The notes beneath the pieces were generated by a model. The model was given only the letters and a program-made list of their open reading frames with translations. It made no database searches and was not told the origin of the DNA. Both the position numbers and the translations under genes were made by a program. DNA of 64,000 nucleotides from Sipunculus nudus (lineage: Eukaryota > Annelida > Sipuncula > Golfingiida > Sipunculidae), in assembly GCA_026874595.1 (NCBI GenBank), contig CM049316.1, positions 16,703,839 to 16,767,838 of the forward strand, in the 5' to 3' direction. Shown one piece after another: positions 12,701 through 24,323 of this stretch (positions are counted from its first letter, which is position 1; each line of letters starts with the position of its first letter).

Positions 12701-15700
12701 ACTACAATCAAGCCCTGCTTCAATTTGAGTGTGCTTTAATTCTCTTATCTAGCTAAAATATACATGTAACCCCCCTGGTATGTTCAACGATTCCAGTTTC
12801 GAGAAAGTCTATTTTACATTATCTCTCATCAAAATTAAACAATTTATTATAAAAGAGATTGTTTCTACAGTCAGATAGACCGAGAAACTGTAGAAGAAGA
12901 AATCGCGGCAGCTGAAGTGAATGACATCATCGAGAAGGAGCTTCTGAATCAAGCCAGCAGGGTGCGCCGCAGTTTCCGGACGCCACAGGAACTTGCCGCC
13001 GCCATGTTCTATAACAACTCGATCGTGGGCAGGTATGCCAGGCATGCGGAGGTACGTTCAGTACACTGACAGATTGTAGGACATGTTTAAATGCATGAGG
13101 TGAATGCTGAAGATTTGTTCATGTGGGGATGTGAAAAGCTTGAATATTAATGTTTTTTCACTCAAATGGGCGTAATTCACAGTTCAGCATAAATGCAGCC
13201 TATCCCTGAAAATGCTAAAATAGATTTTTTTCAGATTGGTTAAACTGAAATGTTGCCATAATGGAAGGGAATAAATTATTATTGTCTAAGCTTAATATTT
13301 TGTCGTTGCGTGTGACAAATTTCATTAAAAATTCCAACGCATTTCAAGGGACGTTCACCAAGATATACAATGTCATCAGTCAAGGTAGGATTGATATAAC
13401 CTAAAGTAACATACATTTCAGATAAACGTACCTTACCACATTTCTCCTTTTTCTCCGAAGAAGTTATAACGCTTTCATTTTCGTATGTGTAATCTATTCT
13501 TAAATATAAAGGTTCTTTGTACGGGCATTGGGCTCCATTTAAGGGATGTGAAACTTTAGCACCCTTGATATCACAGCAGTTGTCCCGAACTCTTGTTTAT
13601 ATGTATAGGTTAAAGTATCTGGTTAAAAATATAGGGCGTCTGTATGAAACAGTCTTCCTTGTAATTGTTTTACATATGAAAAAACACACAGGTGTTACTT
13701 GGACATTTGATCCTTTTTTTATCACGTGAAACTTACATAACGTATATGGTCTTTACTCTATTACAGATTAACGAGTGGCTGCAGAACGCTCGTTATGTAC
13801 AACCTGGACTCGTCAAGGTAATCAGTATAGGTCGGTCAACAGAGAACAGGTCACTTGACGTCATCAAGGTCAGTCAGTGGAATGTTTCTTAATAGATTTA
13901 TTTTTTAAATATTATTTTTTTCCCTAAATAAAGGCAATACTCATAATATTTTCTCAAATTTCAACAATGCTCTGCGTTCTAATATCATTTTAAGAATACT
14001 ATGTTTAATATTAAAGAAATGATTATACCAATAACTTTAAAACAGTAATACTGCATAATGCATAAATGTTTTGCATACCTGGGTATCTTTTCCAATATGT
14101 GACCAGAACACCACAAGCACTGACATCTTTTGAATAAAATGGGTATTTGGTGAAAATCAAGGGAAGAGTTGATTGAATTCAAGAATAGTCGGATATTGCT
14201 TGGATTTAGAGTTTCCTGTGATGTTGTTTAAGGACAAGTGATTTAACCATGAAGGACCACATTCATTTCAGATCGGACACGAAGACACCAGTAAACCGGC
14301 GATATGGCTGGATGCCAATATACACGCTCGTGAGTGGGTGACCGGCGCTACAGCGGTCTACATCATTAAACAGGTACATGTAACCTTGAGCATGTGTCGT
14401 TATATCCTACATAGTTTGTTCCACGTGAAGGTGCCCATAGAAATTTTGCCATATTTTTATTAATTGATATCTCAGTCCCCCATAAAACTTAAGTGCCAAA
14501 CTTTGTGATGATATTAAAGTATTGACAATTTTTTAAATGTCGGTTATTGGTTCAAACACATCTTAATATTGGTTGGCCCAGTAACCAATCAGCAATGTCT
14601 AGGAATCAGGTTTGGAAATGTCGATATAGGTTAGACCCAATAACCGATATCAGTTATTGGTTCAGACCGATCTTCAGATAAGTCAGGTCAAATAACAGAT
14701 AAACAATATCACCTTTGCACAGGCCCATCTCCCGATGTTCATTTACTGATATTGATGATATTTTATATACATTTGCTATCTATAAAAACAGACAGAAATT
14801 TAATTGATTTATTTTCTTAAAATAATAAAATCAATATACACAGTACAGAACATTTGCAGGTTTTTTTAACTTTTCACTCATCAGCTACTTTCGACATATA
14901 ATACAAATATATAACCATATGAACCAGAGTTGGGGCCAGGTACAAGTGTAAGTACCTAGGTACAGGTACAGGTACAGGTACAGGTATGGGTATTTATTTT
15001 TCACAGAGTACCTAGGTACAGGTACAGGTACTTTAGAAAGTACCTAGGTACAGGTACAGGTACATTTATTTTAGGATCACTTCAAAGACGTTTTTACGGA
15101 TAATAATAGCGGTATAAATTCAGGTATATGCAAGTTAACATGCCTTTTTTTCTATCAAACAGTATTGAAGTCATTTGCTAAAGTGTATTTTATGAGAACT
15201 TATTATCTGTATGGCACCATACATTCACAAACATGATATGCAAGTGTATTTAAAGTCCAATTAGTGCACCAAGTAGAGTATGACACCATCCATTCGCAAG
15301 CACGATATACAATTCTTCTGTAAGTCCATTAAGAACACAAAGTACAGTATGACACCATACTTCACAAACATGACATTTGTGTATTATAAGTTCTTTAAGT
15401 GCTACAGGTTACCAAATTTAATACAAGAAGAGAAAAAACTGAAAAATATGAAAATGTACCTTGAGTACCTTGTACCAGGTACAGGTATTTTAGTTCCAGG
15501 TACAGGTACAGGTACAAGGTACTTCCTACTCATGACCGGCAGGTACAGGTACAGGTACACTGAAATGTATACCTAGGTACACGTACAGGTACAAGCACCT
15601 GGCCCCAACCCTGATATGAACATTTACTTCAACACAGAACAAAAAAAAATTAACCTGCTTGTCTAGGTCAAAAATGTGACAGGTTACTTACAAGTATATT

Positions 15701-18700
15701 TGAGAATATATAGAAACAATGATTTAAGATAAAAACAATGCCACTTAGGATGCCTTGTTTTAAGATATTATTTCATACAGTTAGGTACCTGCCCACCACA
15801 CAGACAATACTTGACTGCAAAATAAAGATAAATAGTCACCTTTTCCCCTCATTTTCTCCCCCACCACTTCTCCCTTTCAATATTAGGGACCAATTTTATT
15901 TAATTATCATTTTTTTTTTAATCTGCAATTCCTTTCTTTTATAAATATCTCAGTCGATCTTAAATATGTAGGTGTTTATTCTTAGATCGGGGAATCAGTA
16001 AAACATACAAATTAAAGTACTCGGGGATAAAAAATTAACAACTATTCCAGCTTTATATAAATATATTTTTAATTTTAACCTGTAAGTGTATCGATTGATC
16101 GTGATTAGACATTGGTCTGGCCCATCTTTAGATGGGTTTGCTCTGAAGAATGCGCGCGACATTTATATTACTTCAAGAGACCAGGCACAAAGTTAGAATC
16201 CCCTATAATTGAGCACACAGACGCCACCTGTAGTGATATTTTGTAAATTACTGGAACTGGTCATGGCAGCAATAGGGCAGCTGGACATAGGGTCAACAAA
16301 GTAACAGGATAGGGTTGGCTTTTACTTTGGGTATATTTATTTAAAATCAGAATCAGACAAAATTATAGGGACCTACGCAGGTCTAGCACGATGTATATGG
16401 CATTCCCTAAAACAAATGATCTTCTTCGTAAAAACTCTTCGTTTCCCGTCATATCCTTTGATGTGTCACTGTAACTGTCTCTTAAATGGCACATATTTTT
16501 TCAGTTATTAGAACATTACGGCCGTGACAGACGAGTGACGTCACTGGTGAACCGCTATAACTGGTATATCCTTCCTGTTGCGAACCCGGACGGTTACGAG
16601 TACTCCTGGACCCACGTAAGTGTTTTTTCACGTTATGGCCTGGTGTGCTTTAAAAGGTACTTTTAACAGCATTCCATGTACGTCTCCACCTCCGTTCCTT
16701 GACAACCTTGAGGTTACATAGATGCTTTTACATAGCATTGAGTATGTTTTTATTTTTAAGGAGAAGACTCAGCATGAAACACAGGTATTTGACACAATGA
16801 AGTGTAGCGGGAGGGGGGATAAAATAAGCACACTCGAGGACCCCTCCCCCAACTGTCGATTTAGTATATCTTATCCTTAAACAAACTGGTTTTCATTATT
16901 TGAATGTTTTTCACCCAAAATATGCCGTTATTCGCTATAAGAACGCCTTGATTATAACTTTTAAACCATTTCGAGACGTCCAGCTTCCACTGGTACCCTC
17001 AGAAAAGAAAGGTATGAAAGCTGACATCTTGAAACGAGACGTCATGTTTTTGTATTGACAGTAGATGAATATTAAAAGATAATAGTTAACTTGAAAGACT
17101 GCCCAGGCACTGCGATGTTCGTAGAAAATGAAAGAACGCAATGTATATATGGCGAGTGTATATGTCGAATTTGGTCTCTTTTTTATGGCCCCGGGAATCG
17201 GGTTCCTATTTGAGGGCTTGGCACATAGGGCTCCATAGGTTGAGTTTGCGGGCGCCATGGAATCAGGTTATTCAGGTTACTGTTTTAGGGAATCTAGGTT
17301 CCGGTTTCTCTATTAGGCATTTGAAATCAGATATCTCTTCGCAGGCCTGAGATATCAGGTTTAAATTTGCTGTCCACAGGAATCCGGTTTAGGTGTATGG
17401 GGAATCAAGTTTCTATTTAATGGGCCTGTGGAATCGGGCTCCATATGGAGGCACGCGGAATCAAGTTTCAGAAATCCGGAAATGAGATTTTTAATTGCGG
17501 GCCTGATAACCTTTTTGTGGACACTGTCACAGTGAAATAAGTTTTTACTGCAATCCTGAAAATGACATTTCTATTTTCAAGCCTTATAACCATGTATTGC
17601 GGATACAAGGATGCAAGTATTTCTTGCGGGCGTAATAATCAGATTTCTGTTTGCAGGGACAGGGAATTAGATTTCTGTTTGCAGGGACAGGGAATCAGAT
17701 TTCTGTTTGTAGGCACAGGGATCAGATTTCAGTTTGCAGGCACAGGGAATCAGATTTCAGTTTGCAGGCACAGGGAATCAGATTTCTGTTTGCAGGCACA
17801 GGGAATCAGATTTCTGTTTGCAGGGACAGGGAATCAGATTTCTGTTTGCAGGGACAAGGAATCAGATTTCTGTTTGCGGGGACAGGGAGTCAGATTTCTG
17901 TTTGTAGGGACAGGGAATCAGATTTTTGTTTGCAGGGACAGGGAATCAGATTTGTGTTCTGTTGGCAGGGACAGGGAATCTGATTTCTGTTTGCAGGGAC
18001 AGGGAATCAGATTTCTGTTTGCAGTGACAGGGAATCAGATTTCTGTTTGCAGGGACAGGGAATCGGATTTCTGTTTGCAGGGACAGGAAATCAGATTTTT
18101 GTTCTGTTTGCAGGGACAGGGAATCAGATTTCTGTTTGCAGGGACATGGAATCAGATTTTTGTTTGCAGTGACAGGAAATCAGATTTCTGTTTGCAGGGA
18201 CAGGGAATCAGAATTTTGTTCTGTTTGCAGGGACAGGGAATCAGATTTCTGTTTACAGGGACAGGGAATCAGATATTTGTTCTGTTTGCGGGGACAGGGA
18301 GTCAGATATCTGTTTGCAGGGACAGGGAGTCAGATTTCTGTTTGTAGGGACAGGGAATCAGATTTCGGTTTGCAGGGACAGGGAATCAGATTTCTGTTGC
18401 AGGGACAGATTATCAGATTTTTGTTCTGTTTGCAGGGATAGCGAACCACGTATCTGTCTGTCGGCTTGGGGCATCATGTTTTTATTTGCCGGACTTTTCA
18501 GCTCGATTGTAAACGGTTTTGCAAAGATCTTAGCCTTCAAAGTCACAGGGATAGAGCAGGTTTTTACATCCCGCCTTAACTACCTGCCCATCGAAACGTC
18601 TACCATTTTGAACGTTTGGAACAGAGCAGTTTCTAAATGTAGCCTCCTGCCGAGATTTTTTTTACATAATCACGCTATATGAATTATATTAAGACTGACA

Positions 18701-21181
18701 ACGGTGTTAGTAAATTAGTCGAGACTGGCCATTTACCGAGGGCCTTTCGTCAACTTTATCCATCTTTTTAATTTGAATTGCTCACAATTATCACATGTTT
18801 GATTGACATTTGGACATTTTCTTGTACAGGACCGACTGTGGAGGAAGACAAGGTCAAAGACAAATAACCCGTACTGTCAAGGCGTGGACCCTAACAGGAA
18901 CTGGGGCTTCCACTGGCTGGGTAGGTGGACAAAGATTATACAATGTATAACAATATAAAAGTTATGTGAAATACAATTACAGTATGAATGTATAATGTAT
19001 AAAAGTATAAAATCAGGTATAATAAATACAGTTACAATATAATATTGGTGGCTATACCGTTAATAATGATACAGTAATATGCGTTATTACATGAACTTCT
19101 ATTATTGTATCACCCAGGTTAGTCCCGTGTACTTATGTGAAATCATGATTTCAGGCAGCCCGCGCTTCATTGTACTTTCTTTGGTTGTTCTTTTCATCTC
19201 ACTTTCTCTTGGGGTATCTGTGTCAGCCTGACTTTCTGCGGGTTAATTAGATAATCAGGATTTCTGACAAAACATCTGAAACCTTAAGCGCGTTTTCAAT
19301 GTGAAAGTAAAATCTGATTCGTTAGTCCCATTTACACGCAAAATCTAGACCGCTCTAGATTCCCCCAAAAGCGCTCGATTTTCGGTTTAGGTAAAGTTGT
19401 TTTAGGTCTTTTTTTTATCTGCACTAGCCTAAGTAAAAAAATATATATCGAGATACATTTGGTTTGGCTAAGCCAGACCTTTCTAGTGTAAATAGAGTTA
19501 TTCCATACCACAGCAAAGGAGGTTATGTTTTGACCTGTTATTATAGTTTCACAAACATTGCCGAACAGATTTCAACGAAACCGTTAAGAGGAGTGCGACA
19601 TATATCATGGAAACCCCATTAAATCCAGATAAAGGTGTCACTTCAGTAATATTATTTTATCAAGTAAGCGCTCCACTCTGTATTTGCCATTTGGTTTAAG
19701 TGTGCCTCTGGTTCACACGCATCGTCAATCGGTGCCCGTGGCGTATATATGAGGCCAATTTTTGTTGTGCGATGTTTATTGGCGTCCCGACATAGAAATA
19801 GGGAAATGGCGTCGATCATTAGGCACACCTCCTATAGGTCTGAAGTGACCCCCCCCCCCCCCCGCCTTTTTTCAGCCGCCGCAACCTTTTTTAAGAGTTC
19901 TAGACCAATTTTGACAAGGTTTTTGTCATTAGACCTCCTGGGTCGGACCCCTCTTTTTCCTAAATCCTGGATCCGCCCCTGGTCTGGTGTTTCGTGCAAA
20001 TTTCCCGAATTTTCTTTATTCTTCACAACGCGATCATAATCCGACCTAGCATAACTACCATGCTTCATGTCGGTCATTTTGCAGGACCCCATTATCAAAA
20101 ATGTGATAATAAGATCTTCGAAGCATCAGACGTAAGTATACATACTGTGCCGACGCCGATTTTGTCCTGCAACTATGTCGAAAATTCGCTGACATGGCAA
20201 AGAATTGCCAGACAACGATTCTGCAGTCTAACAGATTAAAATCGTATTATAATATTAGCCCGCCAACCCCCACGACTTCTTCTTGCACTACAAAAATCGG
20301 CGAAACAGACACCTAGGCTTAATTCTCCTCTTATTCCAGACTGCTGTCATCTGAACAGTAGCAGGGTGTGTCGTCGTCTTCAGGACCGTTATGGCTGCGC
20401 CAGCACTGACCCGTGTTCCACTCTGTACGCCGGACCAAACGCATTTTCAGAACCAGAAACAAAGGCCATCGCCGACTTCCTCCTCCAGTCACGTGACAAG
20501 TTCCATGTTTACGTCAGTCTCCACGCTTACACCCAGCTGTTCCTCCTACCGTGGTCCTTCACCGAAGAACTCCCCGACGATCACGCAGATCTGGTAAGTT
20601 CATCTGGATTCAGTGACTGCCTTTTTACAAGCTCGCACGTGATATCGCCTGTATATGACTGGCTAGATTCAGCATAATGTATGAATCTACCAGACCGTTG
20701 ATTTAAAAGAAGTAACAATTTTGTTTTTGCCGGCTGCGTATGGTGGGCTGACGAGAATGACTTGATTTGGTCAATTTTCTGATTAATAAATAATGAAATA
20801 GCAGCCATGCACCTGATTGAACCAATACAAAGGTCTCATCGTGTCCGAGCAAAAACTTTTTTTTAATGGAAAGTAACAGATGGAAAGAGTTGGATATGAT
20901 TCCAGGGTATTGTTTAATTCGGTTTGAATTGTGAATTCAGGAACAAACATATTTGGGTTTTCGGTGTTTTCGGTTGTACATGTCCGGTGTAAAATGGTAA
21001 AATTTCAGGAGGGCATAATTATGGTCACTGGTCCCGCTGATCTTCACGGGGACGTGGACTGATGGTGCTAACAATTAAGTGCACGTGTGAATCATCTATG
21101 TGGTTCACCTTTAATCTTGTAACTGTCTATATTTTCAAAATACATGTATTTTTTCCTAACCAAATATATTCCATTACTGTT

Positions 21182-21233
<52 letters not shown>

Positions 21234-23635
21234 AACAATAAGCATGTATAAAAACTCGAGTCTGGACATCCATCCGAGTCTGGAGTCGATTTCAATTTTT
21301 TAAGAAATTGGAATTCAGTTAGGACATGGAGGTTCTACACTCAATAAATTAAAAGTGCTCCTTACGTCCTGATGTCAGTAATGGCATACGCATTGCTGAC
21401 AACGATATTACTTGACCGTTGCCAGGAAACTGAAACAAACAGACAGATGTCTGACTTTAGGTCCACGATATTGAATTTTATAAGATTATTCTGGGGTTTT
21501 TTTTCGAATGCGTGGAAAAATTCTGTCCATCAGACATACACACCTGTGCTATATTTTAATGGGCCGGACTCGAGTATATAATCGGCTTTGGACTTGGACT
21601 CGATTGCCTTGGACACGGCCTTGCACCTGTGGCTCGGATTGTGTAAACTCAACTGGAACATTGCTAAACTATATACTGGCAAGGAACGGAAACAAAATTT
21701 AAATTTGAAACAACTTTTAATCTATGTCGCGCTTATGAACGGACTGTTTGGAAAGAGATAATGCAGTTATTGAATGTCATGCATTGTTATTACAGAACTA
21801 TGTCGCTAGAAGAGCAACCGTAGCGTTGACGAATACCCACGGCACACTATTCCAGATTGGATCACCGGCAAGGTTACTGTGTAAGTGCGGATCTTTAAAT
21901 GAAAGCTACTCACCTGTCTCATTAGCAGAATTTACATATGATTACTGACTTATTCTGAGAATATTTAAATGAAGCTAATTCTTGCTAAGAACGGTTCGTA
22001 TAACACCCCTGTGGTGGTTCACGAGTGTATCTTCAAGTTGTTGATTAACAAGGTACATGTGCCAGTATTGATAAACTGAGAAAGAATGTAAAGGAAGGTG
22101 GCTGAATGAATGCATGCGGAAGCAGAAGGTAACTGGTTGAAAAACGCCATTTACGAAACCTGTTTCGTCTGATTCATCGAACGATTTCCTTGTTGAATGA
22201 TTACGACCGGCGGCCATTAAGGCGAGCCCCCCCCCCCCCCAAGTGTTATACAACAACGATATAAACAAAACAAACAGCCTGTATACCGTTGAATCGGCGT
22301 CATTGTTGTATTTCTATAAAATGCTCAATGGATTTTCTTTACTCTATAGAAGTTAGATATCGGAATGGCCCCCTTTAAAGCACAGAGCAAATTGTTTAAA
22401 AACAGCGACCGGCTTCTCTGCTATTTGCCAATTACTAATGTCATTTAATCAGCATAAAGTTCCGTTAGCCGGGGCAGGAAGGAAAATAAACGTTTTCCGT
22501 GGGGTGTTAAATGGAACGTAAAGTACCAATGGTCGCTCTGATGGAGTCTTAGGTGTCTAATCTTGTTCCCAAGGTTATTTTGTCAATGTGTAAACCTTTT
22601 AGTGGGCACATAACACTGGGATAGTAGCTCCCTAAAACAATCGTTAACCGTTTCTTATTGGTTCTTATTTACTTACTTTGTATTAGTTATTAAAAAACTG
22701 TAAAGCTATAAAACCACTGCTATCTCTTGGGAAAATTCAAATGAGGATGAGAAAATATTTTTTTGTTTCTAATTATTCTATTTTTCTGAAACTCGAATTA
22801 TTGTGTAGCTATCTTAAGTCAACCCATTCTGTTTGTGTTATTTCAACTAATTTATGTCGTCTCCCATGAAATATTTTGCTTTTAAGCTGAAAATAAATCG
22901 AATATGTCACAGATAAAAACTTATACATTTTCAGTCGGTATCATATTATTAACAACATATCAAATTCGCAGTTTGTCATTTCAGATGTTTTCAACTACAC
23001 TCGGGTCCCTTTATTCAAGTTAAACTTAAGACTTTAAATGTTCTAAAGTTAGTAAGGCTGCAACCTTGGCAATCAGCAAAAACACTGTACCAGATTCAAA
23101 ATTAAATATGTTTTATTGTCTAACACTAACTTTAAATGTCGAATACGGGTTTTTATTTATAATTGGATTTGTTTCATGGCTGCCACCTTAATAGCCTTGG
23201 AATAATTTTTATTAATATATTATATTATATATATATATATTATATTTTATTTCTTTTATTTCCATTTACATGAATTCCCTAACAGCCATAGATCATTTAA
23301 ATATTGCTTTTAATTTTAATTGGGTTACTTAAAACGTGAAAGCAAAAGAAATTAAAACATACTCGTAAATATTTATATATTTGTAAGGAAAATGTCTTTT
23401 TATATTTTTTTCAGATCACGCGGCAGGTGGGTCGTTCGACTGGGCGAAGGGTAAGGCTGGTATTAAGTATTCATTTGGCCTTGAACTCCGCGACACGGGG
23501 GAATTCGGCTTCCTGTTACCCAAAGACCAGATCATACCGTCAGGAGAGGAGATCTGGGCAGCCATCCAAGCTCTGGCGGAAACCGTTTACCACAGAACAC
23601 CGGAGCTGTTTAATAAAACACGCGCCCAATGGTGA
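9702..23635 (+). CDS. M14 zinc metallocarboxypeptidase, A/B type (10 exons, 5' end missing)
   Basis: Secreted-type pro-carboxypeptidase that would remove C-terminal residues from proteins or peptides. Exons 9702-9783, 10732-10865, 12871-13051, 13767-13868, 14272-14373, 16505-16615, 18830-18920, 20340-20593, 21796-21880 and 23415-23635 join in frame through AG/GT borders to about 453 codons ending in TGA. The first three exons give the propeptide (DVQDQIDRE is typical of the family), and the rest give the catalytic domain. Seen directly: zinc ligands in IHAREW (His69, Glu72 in bovine CPA numbering) and SLHAYTQ (His196), Arg127 in RLWRK, Asn144-Arg145 in DPNRNW, Tyr248 in LLYHAAGG and Glu270 in LELRDTG. 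The active site is therefore complete. Residue 255 is Phe (GGSFDW), where B-type enzymes have Asp, which suggests preference for hydrophobic C-termini. The first exon here starts in the middle of a codon, so at least one 5' exon with start and signal peptide lies upstream and was not found. Confidence 0.95.
10732..10865 (+). CDS. Carboxypeptidase exon b: propeptide
   Basis: Reads [15 protein letters not shown] and then [11 protein letters not shown] before a GTAAGT donor. The ID-W and MVPP motifs and the DVQ end are typical of pro-carboxypeptidase activation domains. The acceptor (TTGAAG) has a poor pyrimidine tract, but phase and homology both fix it. Ends with two bases of an Asp codon completed by the next exon. 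Confidence 0.88.
12871..13051 (+). CDS. Carboxypeptidase exon c: end of propeptide, linker, start of enzyme
   Basis: Continues [10 protein letters not shown] and then an Ala/Glu-rich linker that ends in RVRRSFR, followed by a segment leading into YARHAE, the usual start of the mature enzyme (family: YxxYHxxxEI). The RVRR tetrad fits the furin consensus and is a plausible cleavage site for zymogen activation. Donor is GTACGT. The first base T completes the split Asp codon. Confidence 0.9.
13767..13868 (+). CDS. Carboxypeptidase exon d: first catalytic-domain helix and strand
   Basis: 34 codons in phase 0 between TTACAG and GTCAGT. Reads INEWLQNAR, then [15 protein letters not shown], matching the family pattern E-I-x-x-W-L followed by the IGxSxExR strand-turn that precedes the first zinc ligands. 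Confidence 0.93.
14272..14373 (+). CDS. Carboxypeptidase exon e: first zinc-binding motif
   Basis: 34 codons in phase 0, TTTCAG to GTACAT. Carries [16 protein letters not shown]: the HxxE motif whose His and Glu bind the catalytic zinc and whose intervening Arg (Arg71 in bovine CPA) helps bind substrate. Confidence 0.96.
14520..14740. repeat. Degenerate tandem repeat in an intron
   Basis: Irregular repeats of GGTTATTGGTTCA / AGTAACCAAT / ATAACCGATATCAGTTATTG, often pairing as inverted halves. No coding content. Confidence 0.4.
14925..15613. mobile_element. Non-autonomous hAT-type element with 8-bp target duplication
   Basis: Left end CAGAGTTGGGGCCAGGT and right end (reverse complement) CAGGGTTGGGGCCAGGT form near-perfect terminal inverted repeats. 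ATATGAAC stands directly on both sides (14917-14924 and 15614-15621), the 8-bp duplication expected of hAT transposases. The 689-bp interior has no transposase. Both subterminal zones are tandem GGTACA-type hexamers (about 14955-15063 and 15470-15595). It sits in a carboxypeptidase intron. Confidence 0.9.
16505..16615 (+). CDS. Carboxypeptidase exon f: NPDGY region
   Basis: 37 codons in phase 0, TTTTTTCAG to GTAAGT. Reads [15 protein letters not shown], then [18 protein letters not shown]. The P-V-x-N-P-D-G-Y/F block is invariant in funnelin-type M14 enzymes. The preceding intron carries the hAT-like element. Confidence 0.96.
17185..17540. repeat. Decayed forerunner of the 28-bp minisatellite
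   Basis: Repeated GGAATC-GGTTTC/CTATTT-GGGC segments at irregular 25-60 bp spacing share the GGGAATCAG...TTTCTGTTTG skeleton of the adjacent array but are heavily diverged. Confidence 0.6.
17640..18440. repeat. 28-bp minisatellite in a carboxypeptidase intron (about 28 copies)
   Basis: Unit CAGGGACAGGGAATCAGATT plus TCTGTTTG, with several units extended to 33 bp by an extra TGTTC. Because 28 is not a multiple of three, the peptide frame rotates each unit, and long open frames appear in the plus strand without stops. Degenerate relatives of the unit occur upstream (about 17185-17540), suggesting that the regular block expanded from an older array. Confidence 0.95.
18830..18920 (+). CDS. Carboxypeptidase exon g: substrate-anchoring arginines
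   Basis: TTGTACAG to GTAGGT, 30 codons plus one base. DRLWRKTRS supplies the transition-state Arg127; [15 protein letters not shown] supplies Asn144 and Arg145, which anchor the substrate's C-terminal carboxylate. The Cys corresponds to Cys138 of bovine CPA. Confidence 0.96.
19845..19985. repeat. DNA-transposon-like end with C-run
   Basis: A C-run at about 19850-19864 and CCTGGATCCGCCCCTGG at 19968-19984, the mirror of CAGGGGCGGATCCAGG, comparable with the end seen near 4178. The other terminus is not found. It lies in a carboxypeptidase intron. Confidence 0.4.
20340..20593 (+). CDS. Carboxypeptidase exon h: Cys-rich insertion and third zinc ligand
   Basis: Only the TTATTCCAG acceptor at 20331-20339 keeps phase with the previous exon; the downstream AG sites at 20358, 20361, 20364 and 20383 do not. 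The exon opens with [20 protein letters not shown], about 17-18 residues longer than the family's usual loop, then rejoins the family at ASTDPC and [12 protein letters not shown]. It ends after [13 protein letters not shown], where the His is the third zinc ligand (His196), and a GTAAGT donor. Confidence 0.93.
21187..21230. repeat. (TA)n microsatellite
   Basis: Pure TA run in a carboxypeptidase intron. Confidence 0.95.
21796..21880 (+). CDS. Carboxypeptidase exon i: helix before the active-site tyrosine
   Basis: 28 codons plus one base, TTACAG to GTAAGT. Reads [19 protein letters not shown] and QIGSPARLL, matching the family block A-x-x-L-x-x-x-H/Y-G-T-x-Y-x-x-G-S. The final T starts the Tyr248 codon, which is split by the intron. 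Confidence 0.93.
23415..23635 (+). CDS. Carboxypeptidase last exon: Tyr248, Glu270 and stop
   Basis: TTTTTTTCAG acceptor; AT completes the Tyr248 codon. Reads HAAGGSFDW (specificity residue 255 = Phe), [20 protein letters not shown] with general base Glu270, then [13 protein letters not shown] and a short tail ending RAQW before TGA at 23633-23635. Confidence 0.96.
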
Positions 23636-23779
23636 AAAATGGAGTCTCCGGAGAACGTGGTACTCCGTTTAAAAGACTGAACAATTTTCCTTTTTTCCTT
23701 TCTAGGTGTTGGTGAGCACTCCTTGGAGAATCTCATGCGAATTCCAGGCAGCGCGTGCTTGTTTACATGTTGTTGTATC

Positions 23780-23793
23780 ATTAAATATTAAAT
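23780..23793 (+). other. Candidate poly(A) signals for the carboxypeptidase
   Basis: Two overlapping-style ATTAAA hexamers start at 23780 and 23788, about 145 bases after the stop codon, followed by GT/T-rich sequence. ATTAAA is the commonest variant of the animal poly(A) signal. Confidence 0.45.
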
Positions 23794-24323
23794 GGCCTTT
23801 GTGTTCAATTTGTCGTCTGGCTTTTCTTTACCTTGTGGTTTGAGGGGTCTTTCTGCACTTTCAAGTTTTACTTAATAGCACCTGACTGTTGTTCAGGGAC
23901 CAGATATTTTGAAGTATTCCGAAAGCTTACTATATTCTCCATAATGTGGTATGTAATTACTTTGGTAGTTCCCATAACTGGCTGAATTTAAGAGTTTAAA
24001 AATATTTATTAGTTTTATATATTCCAACTCAAAATCGATATTTTTCGGCCAGTTATATTTCAAACATTTGATTTTCAATATATGGACTAAGAAACATGTT
24101 CAAAAATGCATAATTTTATTTATTGACAATCTTTAACGACAAGCATTTTACAATTGAAAATCAACAAATATATATAGAGAGATTTTTTGGTACATTCAAA
24201 ACGAAAATATCATGGACAATCATAATACTGAGAAATTACAGGTCAAATAAGAAAATAATGGTTCCTTATCCCGTATTTTAAAGTGATGCCCAGAGATAAC
24301 CTGAAGCTGATACACGTTTCTTA

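Noticed and set aside
17562-18682. Long plus-strand open frames (261, 110, 101 and 122 codons) over the minisatellite
   Set aside because: They arise because the 28-bp unit has no stop in the plus frames. They lie in an intron of a well-supported gene and have no domain.
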